Of a DNA stretch of 64,000 nt, positions 27,901 to 34,993 are shown in pieces; within the stretch, counting starts at the first letter, position 1, and each line of letters opens with the position of its first letter. Origin of the DNA: Bin87 sp965203195 (GTDB lineage: Bacteria > Chloroflexota > Dehalococcoidia > Lucifugimonadales > UBA3495); assembly GCA_965203195.1 (NCBI GenBank), contig OZ241860.1, forward strand, positions 2,852,001 through 2,916,000. Direction: 5' to 3'. A model generated the notes under the pieces. That model was not told the DNA's origin and searched no databases. It was given only the letters and a program-made list of their open reading frames with translations. A program made the position numbers and the translations under genes.

Positions 27901-30900
27901 CGACGCGCTCCCGCGCTACGTCGTTGGCGCTGCCGGAGGGAACATTGATGAACAGGTTGTCAATGACATGGCGGTTGCCCTCAAAGACGCCGCTGTAGCC
28001 CGTAGTGTTGTTGCCGATGGGAATCCAGCCCTCGGCGCTATCGAAAAAGTTGTCGGTGTCGCCGGCGTCCACGGTGACGGCGCCGCCGGAGATGGTGTAG
28101 GTTTGGCCGTCCCCGTCGGTGTCAAAGTCCAGATCCGTCACCAGTTCGTAGCCCTGACAGACGGCGGGGCAGCCCATGCCTTTGGGCAGGCCGGGGAAGG
28201 CGGCGGCGTACGCGACGGCGTCGTCGCCCACCACGCCCAGGCCGTTGCCGTCCAGGTCGTAGCGGATGGCGTCCAGCTGGGCCAGGGCGCTGATTTCAAT
28301 CAGGTTGTCGTTGTCGGCGTCATAGTCCACCAGGTCCGCGCCGGCTTGCCGCACGATTTGCAGCGCCACGCTGGCCGCATCGTGGCCGTACTTCAGCAGC
28401 GGGTACTGCGCGTTAGTGCCGAAGTGCCACGGGTCATCGCCGCCGGTTTCCCCGTCCAGGTTCAGGTTCCAGTTCATATAGATGTCGGTGGCGGTAGAGC
28501 CGTAGGCAGTGGGGGCGATCAGCTGGGCGGTGGTTTTGCGCACGCCGGTGCCGGTGCCGGCAATGCCAGTGGTGGTCTCGTCCCAGTAGCTGTTGGTTAC
28601 CTGGCTCGCCGTGGCGACGGGGCTGCCCACCAGGGCGCCCACTAGACCGCCCCGGTTGTTGGTGACGCCCACGCCGGTGCCGCTGGCGGTTACCGTCCCG
28701 GTGGAGTAGCTAGCGGCGATGACGGGGGCCGTGCCGGAGATTTGCCCCGCCAGGCCGCCCAAATTGTTGGTGCCGCCGCCGCTGGTGGACACGGCGCCGG
28801 TGGCGTAGGAGGCGCGCACCGCCGTGCTGGCGCTGGACATACTTCCCACCAGGCCGCCGGCCAGGCCGCCGTCGCCGGTGACCGACGCCGCGCCGGTGGC
28901 GTAGCTGGCGATCACCGTGCCGCCGGCGGTGAGTTCACCGACCAGGCCGCCCGCCCTGGCGTCGGCCGTGGCCGTTCCCGTGGCGTAGCTGCTGCTCACC
29001 GCGCCCTGGTTCCAGCCCATCAGACCGCCGGCGTAGTCGCTGACGGCGGCCGCGCCCGTGGCGGATGCCGCGCAGCCGGCGTTGCTGGCGGCGACGGTTC
29101 CGTTGTTTTGACCCAGCAGACAGCCGGCCAGGTTATAAACGGTATTTGTGGCGGCGCTCTGGCTGCCGGTAACGGAGCCGCCGGAAACATAGCTGCCGCT
29201 CACCGTGCCGGCGTCGGAGTTGCGCCCGGCCAGCGCCCCGGTGCGGACGGTGGTGAAGCCGGAGCTGCCTGAGCTGCTGCGCGCGTTGGACACATAAGGA
29301 TCCACCAGGCCCACATTGCGCACTACGCCGGGCACGGCGGGGGCCGCCGGGCTGGTGGTGGCGGGTTTGCCGATGTCGGCGAACAGGCCCACATAGACGC
29401 TGTCGGTGGCGCTGGTAGTGGTCAGGTTGATGTACAGGTTGTCGATGGTGTTGCCGTTGCCCTCGAAAATGGCGGTGTAGGGCGCGGCGCTGCTGGTGTG
29501 GCCGCCGATGGGCGTCCAGCCGGTGGCGCTGTTGAAGTAGGCGGCGGTGGCGGCGACGGCGTCGTCGGAGTCAATCGTGCCGCTGGTGTGGGTGCTGCCG
29601 TCCTCGTCGTAGTCGAAGTCCAGGTCGTCCATCAGCTCGTAGCCGATGCAGGTGGCCGGGCAGCCCATGCTCTTGGTGGCGCCGGGGAAGGCGGCGGCGT
29701 AGGCCAGGGCGTCGTCGCCGGTGGCGCTGCGGCCGTCGCCGTCCAGGTCATAGCGGATGGCGTTCAGCTGCGCCAGGGTGGTGATGTCAATGAGGTTGTC
29801 GTTGTCGCCATCGTACTCGGCCGGCGCGTACTGGGCATTGGTTTGCCGCGCGATGCTCGGCGCGTCGTGGCCGAACTTCAGGATGGGGTAATCCGTGCTG
29901 CCGCCGAAGTGCCACGGGTCGTCGTTGGCGTTGCCGGTCTCGTCCACATCTATATTCCAGGCCGCGTAAAGGCCGGTGGTTCCGTACTCGTCGGGACTTT
30001 GCAGCGCGGTTGTGAGCTGGCCGCTGCCGCCGGCAGCGCGAGTGGCACTACTGCTCTGTCCGGTGCCGGCAGCGGTGTTGTCCCAGTAGGTATTGGTGAA
30101 AACGGTCCTGGTAACCTGCTGGCCGGTTATCACGCTGGTGCCGCCCACCAGTCCGCCCAGATCGTTGTTGCTGCCGCCAGTGGCGGAGACCGCGCCGACG
30201 GCGTAGCTGGCAACTACGCTAGGCCAGGCGGTCTGTATCTGCATATGGCCTACCAGGCCGCCCAGATCGTTGGTACTGCCGCCGTTGGAGGAGACCGCGC
30301 TGGTAGCGTAGCTGGCGCGTATTTGGAAGGTTGTGGGAACCACATGCCCCACCAGGCCGCCCAGATTGTTGTTGTCGCCGGTGGTGGAGACACTGCCGGT
30401 GGCGTAGCTGGCGCGTATGGACGTAGCTCCGTGTTGTGTCCTCCCGGCCAGGCCGCCCAGATTACTGCTGTTGCCGGCGGTGGAAACATTGCCGGTGGCA
30501 TAGCTGCCAATCACATTCCCGTTCTCACGCAGGTGTCCCACCAGGCCGCCCAGATTATTGCTGTTGCCGGTGGCGGAAACATTGCCGGTGGCGTAGCTGC
30601 CGATCGCCCGCACGTTGTTGGCGGCAAAGTCCCCCACCAGACCGCCGGCATTGCTGCTGCTGTCGGCGCTGACATTGCCGGTGGCGTAGCTGTTAGTAAC
30701 GCTGGTGGCGGTGTTTGCCCAGCCCACCAGACCGCCGGCGTGGCTGTTGTTGGTACTGACGGAGACCGCGCCGGTGGCGTAGCTGTCGCTGATACTGCTG
30801 CTGCCAGCTGTCCCGATCAGGCCACCCGCTCGATAGTCGGACGTCACCGTTCCCGTAGCATAGCTGCGGCGCACCGTACCCTGGGTATGTCCGATCAGGC

Positions 30901-32176
30901 CGCCGGCAGAGCCGTAATCCCCCGTGGCCGCCGTGACATTGCAGGTAGCGTAGCTGTCGCTGACGGTTCCGCTGCTTCTACCCAGCAGACAGCCGCCCGA
31001 ATCGATGTTGATTGCTCCGGCGCTCTGGCCGCCGGTAACCTGGCCGCCGTCGACATAGCTGCGGCTCACGGCGCCGCTACTTATTCCGGACAGGGCGCCG
31101 GAGTAGATGAGGGTGCCCCCGCCGCTGCGCGTGTTTTTGAGATAAGGGTTCACCAGGCCCAGGTTGCGCAGCGCGCCGGAGGTCTTGCCGAACAGTCCGA
31201 CGTTTCTGCCATCATCATTGCTAGAGGTGTTCAGGTTGATGTACAGGTTGGCGATGGTATGGTTGTTGCCCTCAAAAGCGCCGCTGAAAGTGCCGCCGGT
31301 ATTCGCGTGGCCGCCGATGGGGTTCCAGCCGGTGGTACTGTCAAAATAGGCTGCGGTGGCGGCGACGGCGTCGCCGGAGTCAATCACGCCGCCAGTGTGG
31401 GTACTGCCGTTATCGTTGTAGTCAAAGTCCAGGTTGGCGGTCAGTTCGTAGCCGGTGCAGGCGGCGAGAGTGCCATCCCCGTCGGCGTCGCAGCCGTGGT
31501 AATCCATCGGGCGCGGAAAGGCGTCGTTATGGGCGGCCGCGTCCGCGCCGGTGGGGTTGCCGTTGCCGCTCAGGTTGTAGCGGATGGCGTCCAGCTTGGC
31601 CAGACTGTCCACTTCAATCAGCCCGTCATCATCAGTGTCGTAGTCAATAGTGTCGGTGGAATTGACTTTGTGGTCACTATCGTCCGACAGGGCCGTAGTG
31701 ATGCTGGTGATGGAATGGCTCCCGGTTGAATGGCCGGCGTGTTCATAAGTGCCGGATATGGCGTTGGCGGCTACGGCCACGCCGTTGCTGTCGGCGTCGG
31801 CGCTGGTGACTATGTAGCTGAAGTCCAGCGTGGTGGAGTTCAGGCTGGTAGCGTCATCCAGGGTAACAGTGCGGTTGTTGGTGCCGATGGCGATGATGAG
31901 GGAGGCGCTGGTGTGGGCGGTGACCGCCTGGGAGAAGGTCACGGTGGCGGTGATGGTTTCGCCGGCGTGGTAGTCCATGGCCGCGCTGGGTGTGCTGGTA
32001 ATCGCGACGCTGTCGGCAGTAAGGGTTCCGTCGGCGGAGGACGGCCGCGGCCCGCCCAGCATCCCGCCGGCCAGCAGGATGGCGGCGAGGAGGAGGGCCA
32101 GTGCGGCGCGGCGGATGGCGGTGGCGGTGGTGGTAGCGCTGTGGGCGGCCGCCCGCGTGGCGGCGCGGGGCGTCAT
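21938..32176 (-). CDS. Giant secreted GLUG-repeat surface protein (3,412 residues)
   Basis: An uncleaved signal-peptide-like start (RRAALALLLAAILLAGGMLG) predicts export. Five long modules follow. Each opens with a calcium-binding-like DYDxDxDGLIEI motif and a LAQLDAIRYDLDGDG stretch, near residues 176, 787, 1284, 1687 and 2299. Each then runs through C-GYEL-DLDFD, GNGHTISNLYIN and many GLUG repeats (GGLVG...SYATGAVS). Residue about 2641 starts a PKD-like domain (AYSGQTVTLDGSGS), followed by a cadherin-like beta domain, three Calx-beta-like repeats (TEGGSGSYTVAL type) and a final fibronectin III-like domain. No LPXTG or sorting tail is seen. It is probably an adhesin or matrix protein. SD AGGGGTGG precedes ATG 32176. 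Confidence 0.9.
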   Translation of the reverse strand: MTPRAATRAAAHSATTTATAIRRAALALLLAAILLAGGMLGGPRPSSADGTLTADSVAITSTPSAAMDYHAGETITATVTFSQAVTAHTSASLIIAIGTNNRTVTLDDATSLNSTTLDFSYIVTSADADSNGVAVAANAISGTYEHAGHSTGSHSITSITTALSDDSDHKVNSTDTIDYDTDDDGLIEVDSLAKLDAIRYNLSGNGNPTGADAAAHNDAFPRPMDYHGCDADGDGTLAACTGYELTANLDFDYNDNGSTHTGGVIDSGDAVAATAAYFDSTTGWNPIGGHANTGGTFSGAFEGNNHTIANLYINLNTSSNDDGRNVGLFGKTSGALRNLGLVNPYLKNTRSGGGTLIYSGALSGISSGAVSRSYVDGGQVTGGQSAGAINIDSGGCLLGRSSGTVSDSYATCNVTAATGDYGSAGGLIGHTQGTVRRSYATGTVTSDYRAGGLIGTAGSSSISDSYATGAVSVSTNNSHAGGLVGWANTATSVTNSYATGNVSADSSSNAGGLVGDFAANNVRAIGSYATGNVSATGNSNNLGGLVGHLRENGNVIGSYATGNVSTAGNSSNLGGLAGRTQHGATSIRASYATGSVSTTGDNNNLGGLVGHVVPTTFQIRASYATSAVSSNGGSTNDLGGLVGHMQIQTAWPSVVASYAVGAVSATGGSNNDLGGLVGGTSVITGQQVTRTVFTNTYWDNTAAGTGQSSSATRAAGGSGQLTTALQSPDEYGTTGLYAAWNIDVDETGNANDDPWHFGGSTDYPILKFGHDAPSIARQTNAQYAPAEYDGDNDNLIDITTLAQLNAIRYDLDGDGRSATGDDALAYAAAFPGATKSMGCPATCIGYELMDDLDFDYDEDGSTHTSGTIDSDDAVAATAAYFNSATGWTPIGGHTSSAAPYTAIFEGNGNTIDNLYINLTTTSATDSVYVGLFADIGKPATTSPAAPAVPGVVRNVGLVDPYVSNARSSSGSSGFTTVRTGALAGRNSDAGTVSGSYVSGGSVTGSQSAATNTVYNLAGCLLGQNNGTVAASNAGCAASATGAAAVSDYAGGLMGWNQGAVSSSYATGTATADARAGGLVGELTAGGTVIASYATGAASVTGDGGLAGGLVGSMSSASTAVRASYATGAVSTSGGGTNNLGGLAGQISGTAPVIAASYSTGTVTASGTGVGVTNNRGGLVGALVGSPVATASQVTNSYWDETTTGIAGTGTGVRKTTAQLIAPTAYGSTATDIYMNWNLNLDGETGGDDPWHFGTNAQYPLLKYGHDAASVALQIVRQAGADLVDYDADNDNLIEISALAQLDAIRYDLDGNGLGVVGDDAVAYAAAFPGLPKGMGCPAVCQGYELVTDLDFDTDGDGQTYTISGGAVTVDAGDTDNFFDSAEGWIPIGNNTTGYSGVFEGNRHVIDNLFINVPSGSANDVARERVGLFAKVDRGGVIRGVSLTDVYMNRERTGTGIVYAGALVGQSFGTVTASSATGEVRAIDAYASSSSQVGGLVGESGNRSAVNASWADVAVTVDGPMVRAGGLVGTSLGGKIVASHAFGDVNVDDSPNGRVGGLVGSLNLLGATTATVTASYARGEVAGSGTSTTGRVLGGLVGGGSSASGVTDSYWDNSTSGTNQASSYGGGEGKTTAELQSITGYTGIYANWNVDVDGAMGNDDPWHFGANDQYPTLKYGGFSPAAQGSAGADYDTDSDGLIEITTLAQLDAIRLDLDGDGRPTSVLAYRAAFPVGDVGSDAEMGTAGRMGCSHSDPVVRTCLGYELMSDLDFDTDGSGSANAADDYWNGGAGWTPLGGHSGTPRPFVATFDGNGNTISNLYINLSTDGADAATFVGLFADIGIPGNPTASPAVPAVPGVVRNVTLAEPSVNNVRSGGAATGSTWVRTGALAGRSNAGSVVRGSAVTGGSVTGRQGVVAGNAFNLVGCLLGYNAGTVRDSSASCAATATGANAPPTGIDRAGGLVGQNANEAGGPGLIRDSSATGVVSGDSVAGGLVGQNGINGQVTGSSATGAVSASDAEGKAGGLVGILNGGADVRDSSATGASAVAGSGPNSFVGGLVGQIDSTGTTVTDSYATRAVSASGAGSFASGGLGNLAGGLAGVITGGAIVSASYATGNVSTTAANSKLGGLAGRVDTTATLVRATYATGTVTTSGGGTNTLGGLVGELAGAPDGANPHLIHSSYATGRVSASGGGTNALGGLVGAAVGGAVTSQVAFSYYDNTTAGTGRSTSPGGGMGQTTAALQGPTEYGSGIYVNWNLNLDEQAGGDDPWHFGGSSQYPVLQHSRGPLDIARQLTPVPTPADYDLDNDNLIDVGNLAQLNAIRHDLNGDGAGLTGAGAAGYLSAYPGYQTGMGCPGTCAGYELRANLDFDTNGDGMVNASDEIADFRAIGGTYSATFQGNGHTISNMHITNTQQGHKGLFAELTGRISAVGLIEPVLSGGLNPSVGYWRFGALVGINKGTINASWVRGGSITTMGEGSVAGGLVGQNGVSPSERGTVRASYSTARVSNSNGEATNAGGLVGSNVRGTIVASYAAGAVQGGGTDAEFGCLAVNTGTGFTPITGTITNSYWDTDVCTRTGGGGASHSAADLQLAGYTGIYANWNLNVDGDADTGDDQGRDDPWDFRVGHYPALKYGSAADLDIQRPLLAEAGAAVEAYSGQTVTLDGSGSRAPSGAAYRWTRMPTEATPAVTINGATTPAPTFLAPTGLTSDTTMTFRLTLTAGGRSVYDEVTVSIVAVRPNQLLSLTLTDSEGDAVGLAPPFVSLTYDYRASVANQIASVTVTPGLLAGSTMTLNGQAVSSGAEVEVPLKYRGNQITIVVTPPEPEPDETMDGETTDGETPDETAAETPCSVENNGEKPCTYTVTVNRAVPPRLAFVPRSLTIDEGGTATYTVELDTRILTGAVTVAIASDNPAVTVSPTEVTLRPLDMAPRTITVTAASDADRNNETATITHTANGAHYYDVIATVGVTVNDTTAPPPAPDPALSVSTTALRLTEGGSGSYTVALATRPDDNVIVTIASDNPDVTTRPASLTFTTANWSTPQRVTVSAASDGDTANDAATLTHTASGGGYGDAPAVSVTVSVTDDDTPGLSITPTVLNLIENGISAYIVSLTAQPSGNVTVSIASDNPDVTVRPTALTFTPTNWDTPQAVLVITRADAGGGDELATLRMTAQGGGYAGQTGQVLASVDDTLAPLPAGSITTTPDAPAGVSVYAPPGSAATATVSAPADDTPTVATGAGFGIGPAVAVSVSDAPDDGLEICLPVSDALRAEAGSALVLTLLRYAAGSWTELAGARDLGDRVCAAGATGQAAYAAAYALPPGTVLDLAASVGDDPGTVVLSWTPPAAGASQVAVVVNIADDTDYCLDTLPGLDASTYTCADRTAGATYVALLIVLLPDGGYTLANIVRFDLPAAGSQ

Positions 32177-32193
32177 TTTGCCACCCCTGTTGC

Positions 32194-32209
32194 GGGGGGG
32201 GGGGGGGGG
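32194..32209. repeat. Poly-G (poly-C on the coding strand) tract of 16
   Basis: Sixteen consecutive G on the plus strand, 17 bases upstream of the giant surface-protein start codon, between the probable -10 box and the ribosome binding site. Tracts of this kind mutate in length by slipped-strand mispairing. The exact length may also be a sequencing artefact. Confidence 0.85.
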
Positions 32210-32241
32210 CAGACAGGGCGGGGCGGCGGTTGGGGTTTAGC

Positions 32242-32247
32242 ATTGTA
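32242..32247 (-). promoter_or_regulatory. Possible -10 box of the giant surface-protein gene
   Basis: TACAAT on the minus strand, about 65 bases before the start codon, would place the transcript start just upstream of the poly-C tract. No clear -35 element is seen. Confidence 0.35.
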
Positions 32248-32379
32248 GTATGGCTCCGTGAGCGCGCGGCGCGGCATAGTCCGGCGCGCCTTCGCAGGGC
32301 GGCGCGCCGGTTAGGTTCGGTCAAGGCGTAGGGGATGATACACCAAGGGGGCGATGGCCGGCAATAGGGGCGGCGCGGC

Positions 32380-33211
32380 GGTATTTTCAGCACGTGCTGG
32401 TGATATAATTGGGGCCGGATTTTGCCACTGCCGGAGGTAATCCCATGGCCGCCGCCCGCTCCTACCGCGACGATCTCCAGTGCCCCCACTGCGGCTCCAA
32501 CTGGCTGCCCAAAGACGGACATTCCCGGGGCAAGCAAACCTACCGCTGCCGCCTGTGCCACTACCGCTTCACGCCCGACGGCAACCGCCACTACTACTCG
32601 GAACAAGTCAAGGAACAAGCCATCGATATGTACGGCGAAGGCATGGCCATAGCCGCCATCAGCCGGGTTCTGGAGGTCAAGCTGGGGACGGTGTACCAGT
32701 GGGTCAAAAAAAGTCCGGTGGGCCCTGGGGATTTGGGCTTGGGTGACCATGCAGCGCCAGCGATGGGGTGTCGTGCCGGCCATATCTTTTGACGAGATGT
32801 GGACTTATCAGCAGGCGCGACATGGCAAGAAGCGGCAGGAAGTGTGGATCTGGACGGCGGTGATTGAGCTGCCTGATGGTCGGCGGTGCGTGGACTTTGA
32901 GGTGGGCGACCGCAGTGGTGAAACCTTTCTGCGGTTGTACGAGCGGTTGCCGGAGGCGGAGCGGTATTACAGCGATGACTACGGTGTGTACGGGAGTTGG
33001 CTGCCGGCGGAGCGGCACATAGTGGGCAAGGGCAAGCTGGCGAACCGGAACGAGGGTTTGCATTCGGAGTATCGCGGGCGGTTGAAGCGATTGGCGCGGG
33101 CCACGACGGGCTACACGAAGCAGGTGTGGGCGCTGCGTGGTTCGCTGGCGTTGCTGTGTTTGCGTCCGCGGCGGGGCCAAAAATCCGATGCCAGCGCGTG
33201 TTGAAAATACC
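32380..33211 (+). mobile_element. IS1-like insertion sequence
   Basis: About 832 bp bounded by imperfect inverted repeats: GTATTTTCAGCACGTGCTGG at 32381-32400, and its near complement CCAGCGCGTGTTGAAAATAC at 33191-33210 (two mismatches in 20, plus one matching base outside). The right repeat contains the transposase stop codon, as in IS1. An extended -10 TGATATAAT (32401-32409) starts just inside the left end. No target-site duplication is visible in the flanks, so one side may have been rearranged. Confidence 0.85.
32445..33204 (+). CDS. IS1-family transposase (InsA/InsB type, two frames)
   Basis: The first frame (32445-32792) encodes an InsA-like part: zinc finger LQCPHCGSNWLPKDG and YRCRLCHYRF, then a helix-turn-helix (AIAAISRVLEVKLGTVYQWV). 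The catalytic InsB-like part is in the next frame (about 32707-33204), with SFDEMWTY, YYSDDYGVYGSW and RNEGLHSEYRGRLKRLAR giving the D, D and E of the DDE site. The frames join at an A7 run (32706-32712), where +1 or -2 slippage yields a full protein. Classic IS1 uses -1, so the gene may instead be a one-base frameshift mutant. GGAGG lies seven bases before ATG 32445. Confidence 0.82.
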
Positions 33212-33216
33212 CGGAA

Positions 33217-33486
33217 ATGGCCTGCGAAGCTCTGTGGGGAGCCGCCGCCCTGGCCATCAAGGCCGCGGCGGAACAGCGCGGCTGGCCGCACCGGGAACAT
33301 CGCCTGCTGCGGGAGACGATTACCCGTCTGGTTGCGGCCGGCGCGCCATCTTATCTACGCACCCGGTACTTTATGGCGTCCGACTACCACAGGGGGTTCT
33401 ACGAAAGCATTTACGGCGCCGACCAAATCGCCGCCGCCAAAGCGCCCGTTGCGGAGTTCATCCGCACACTGGAAGAGCTGACTTGA
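33217..33486 (+). pseudogene. PaREP1/HEPN-like protein truncated by the IS element
   Basis: About 89 residues with the PaREP1-type pattern: ACEALWGAAALAIKAAAEQR, then GWPHREHRLL, and a closing helix FYESIYGADQIAAAKAPVAE. Family members normally have 30-50 residues before the ALWGAA helix. Here the coding sequence abuts the right end of the IS1-like element (33211), and there is no ribosome binding site for the ATG at 33217. The missing 5' part is not recognisable left of the element, so a deletion probably followed the insertion. Confidence 0.6.
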
Positions 33487-33549
33487 CCCGCCGGACGCGC
33501 CAATTGCGCCCGCAGGGTAACCCGTCGGCCGGGCGCCGGCGAATTCCGG

Positions 33550-33555
33550 TATAAT
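33550..33555 (+). promoter_or_regulatory. Possible -10 box of the amidase gene
   Basis: TATAAT in the 200-base gap before the amidase start. No -35 element at normal spacing is visible. Confidence 0.35.
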
Positions 33556-33688
33556 GGCGCTCGTCCTGTGCCGTCACGCGCCTACGGATGTGTCCTCTAC
33601 CCCGGACGGTGGACACCCGCCAACGCCCATAAACCAGCCCAAAGCTAGCCCCTTTCCGCAAACGCCAGAGGCTCAAGGCAGTTTCATA

Positions 33689-34903
33689 ATGACCACGCTG
33701 CAAAGTCCCGGCGCGGCGGCCGCCGACACGCTCAACGCTTTTTGCGCCGACAGCGACGCCTATCTGCCGGGCGCGCCCGGCGGCCCCCTGGCCGGCCTGG
33801 CTTTCGCCGCCAAAGACATCTTTGACATTGCCGGCCATATCACCGGATGCGGCAACCCCCACTGGAAAGCGACTCATCCGCCGGCCGCCGCCCACGCCTG
33901 GGCCGTGCAACGGATGACCGACGCCGGCGCCACTATGATCGGCAAGACCATTACCGACGAACTGACCCGGGGCATTTTTGGCGAAAACGCCCACTACGGA
34001 ACGCCGGTGAATCCGCGCGCGCCGGGACGAGTTCCCGGCGGATCCTCCAGCGGTTCGGCGTCGGCCGTAGCCGGCGGCCGGGCCGATTTTGCCCTGGGGT
34101 CCGACACCGGCGGCTCGGTGCGGGTGCCGGCCAGCTACTGCGGGCTGTATGGCATCCGGCCCACCCACGGGCGCATCCCGTTGCAGGGTATGATGCCGCA
34201 GGCGCCTACCTACGACACCGCCGGCTGGTTCGCCCGCGACGCCGTCACTTTCGCCCGCGTGGGGGCGGAAATGCTGCCGCCGCCGGCGACGAGCGGCGCG
34301 CCGGAACCGCCCCGCCGGCTGGTTATCGCCGCGGACGCCCTGGAACTGGCCGAACCGGGGCTGCGGGAAGCCCTGCGCGCTCCGCTGGACGCCGTGGCCG
34401 CCCTCTTTGCGTCGGTGACCACGGAACGGCTGTCCCCCGACGGCCTGGCAGCGTGGTCGGAACACCAGCAGATACTACAGAGCCGGGAAGCCTGGGAAAC
34501 CATCCGCGACTGGCTTGACGCGGTGAACCCGGCGTTGAGTTTTGAGGTATCCGACCGCTATGTCACGGCGCGTTCCGTAACCGATGAGCAGGTTGTGGCG
34601 GCCCAGGCCGGCCGCGATGCCGTCATCGCCCGGATGAATGCGGTGTTTGGCGACGGGGCGACAGTGGTTGGTCTGCCGACTACGGTGGGGCCGGCGCCGC
34701 CGCGGGCGCAGGCGGTTTCGGAGCGGCACGCCCTGCGTCTCCGCAACGCGGCCCTGACTTCGGTGGCGGGGAACACCGGCCGGCCGCAGATCAGCCTGCC
34801 CCTGGCGGAGGTGGACGGGCTGCCCGTGGGCCTGTCGCTGCTGGGGGATTACGGCGCCGACGAAAGCCTCATCGCCCTGGCGGTTGCGCTGGCGGTGGCG
34901 TAA
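33689..34903 (+). CDS. Amidase-signature family hydrolase
   Basis: A 404-residue amidase-signature enzyme that hydrolyses a C-N amide bond through a Ser-Ser-Lys triad. The catalytic Lys is in AFAAKDIFDIAG (Lys42). The cis-Ser lies in GRVPGGSSSGSASAVAGG (about 119) and the nucleophile in SDTGGSVRVPASYCG (Ser143). Although GatA shares the fold, the length and missing C-terminal part argue for a general amidase rather than the tRNA amidotransferase. ATG 33689 starts before the typical N-terminal helix. The in-frame extension back to 33554 is Pro-rich and probably not translated. Substrate unknown. Confidence 0.9.
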   Translation: MTTLQSPGAAAADTLNAFCADSDAYLPGAPGGPLAGLAFAAKDIFDIAGHITGCGNPHWKATHPPAAAHAWAVQRMTDAGATMIGKTITDELTRGIFGENAHYGTPVNPRAPGRVPGGSSSGSASAVAGGRADFALGSDTGGSVRVPASYCGLYGIRPTHGRIPLQGMMPQAPTYDTAGWFARDAVTFARVGAEMLPPPATSGAPEPPRRLVIAADALELAEPGLREALRAPLDAVAALFASVTTERLSPDGLAAWSEHQQILQSREAWETIRDWLDAVNPALSFEVSDRYVTARSVTDEQVVAAQAGRDAVIARMNAVFGDGATVVGLPTTVGPAPPRAQAVSERHALRLRNAALTSVAGNTGRPQISLPLAEVDGLPVGLSLLGDYGADESLIALAVALAVA

Positions 34904-34936
34904 CGCCGGTGGGCGCGCAACCCGTTGCCCCTGGCG

Positions 34937-34985
34937 CCGGCGCCGGGCGCGCGGCCCGGCGATCCGGCTTGGCGCCCGGCGCCGG
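34937..34985. terminator. GC-rich hairpin between convergent genes
   Basis: A 14-bp perfect stem (CCGGCGCCGGGCGC and complement) with a 21-base loop separates the amidase gene from the converging ThDP-enzyme gene. No T tract. Confidence 0.5.
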
Positions 34986-34993
34986 GGGCAGGT

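Noticed and set aside
24938..28645. A 1,235-codon open frame on the plus strand opposite the giant surface-protein gene
   Set aside because: It is rich in Gly, Ala, Val and Gln without any domain, and is the mirror of the repeated GLUG codons in a GC-rich gene. The minus strand has a signal peptide and recognisable domains.
32372..33219. A target-site duplication flanking the IS1-like element
   Set aside because: The eight bases on each side (GGCGCGGC and CGGAAATG) do not match, even with one-base shifts of the ends.
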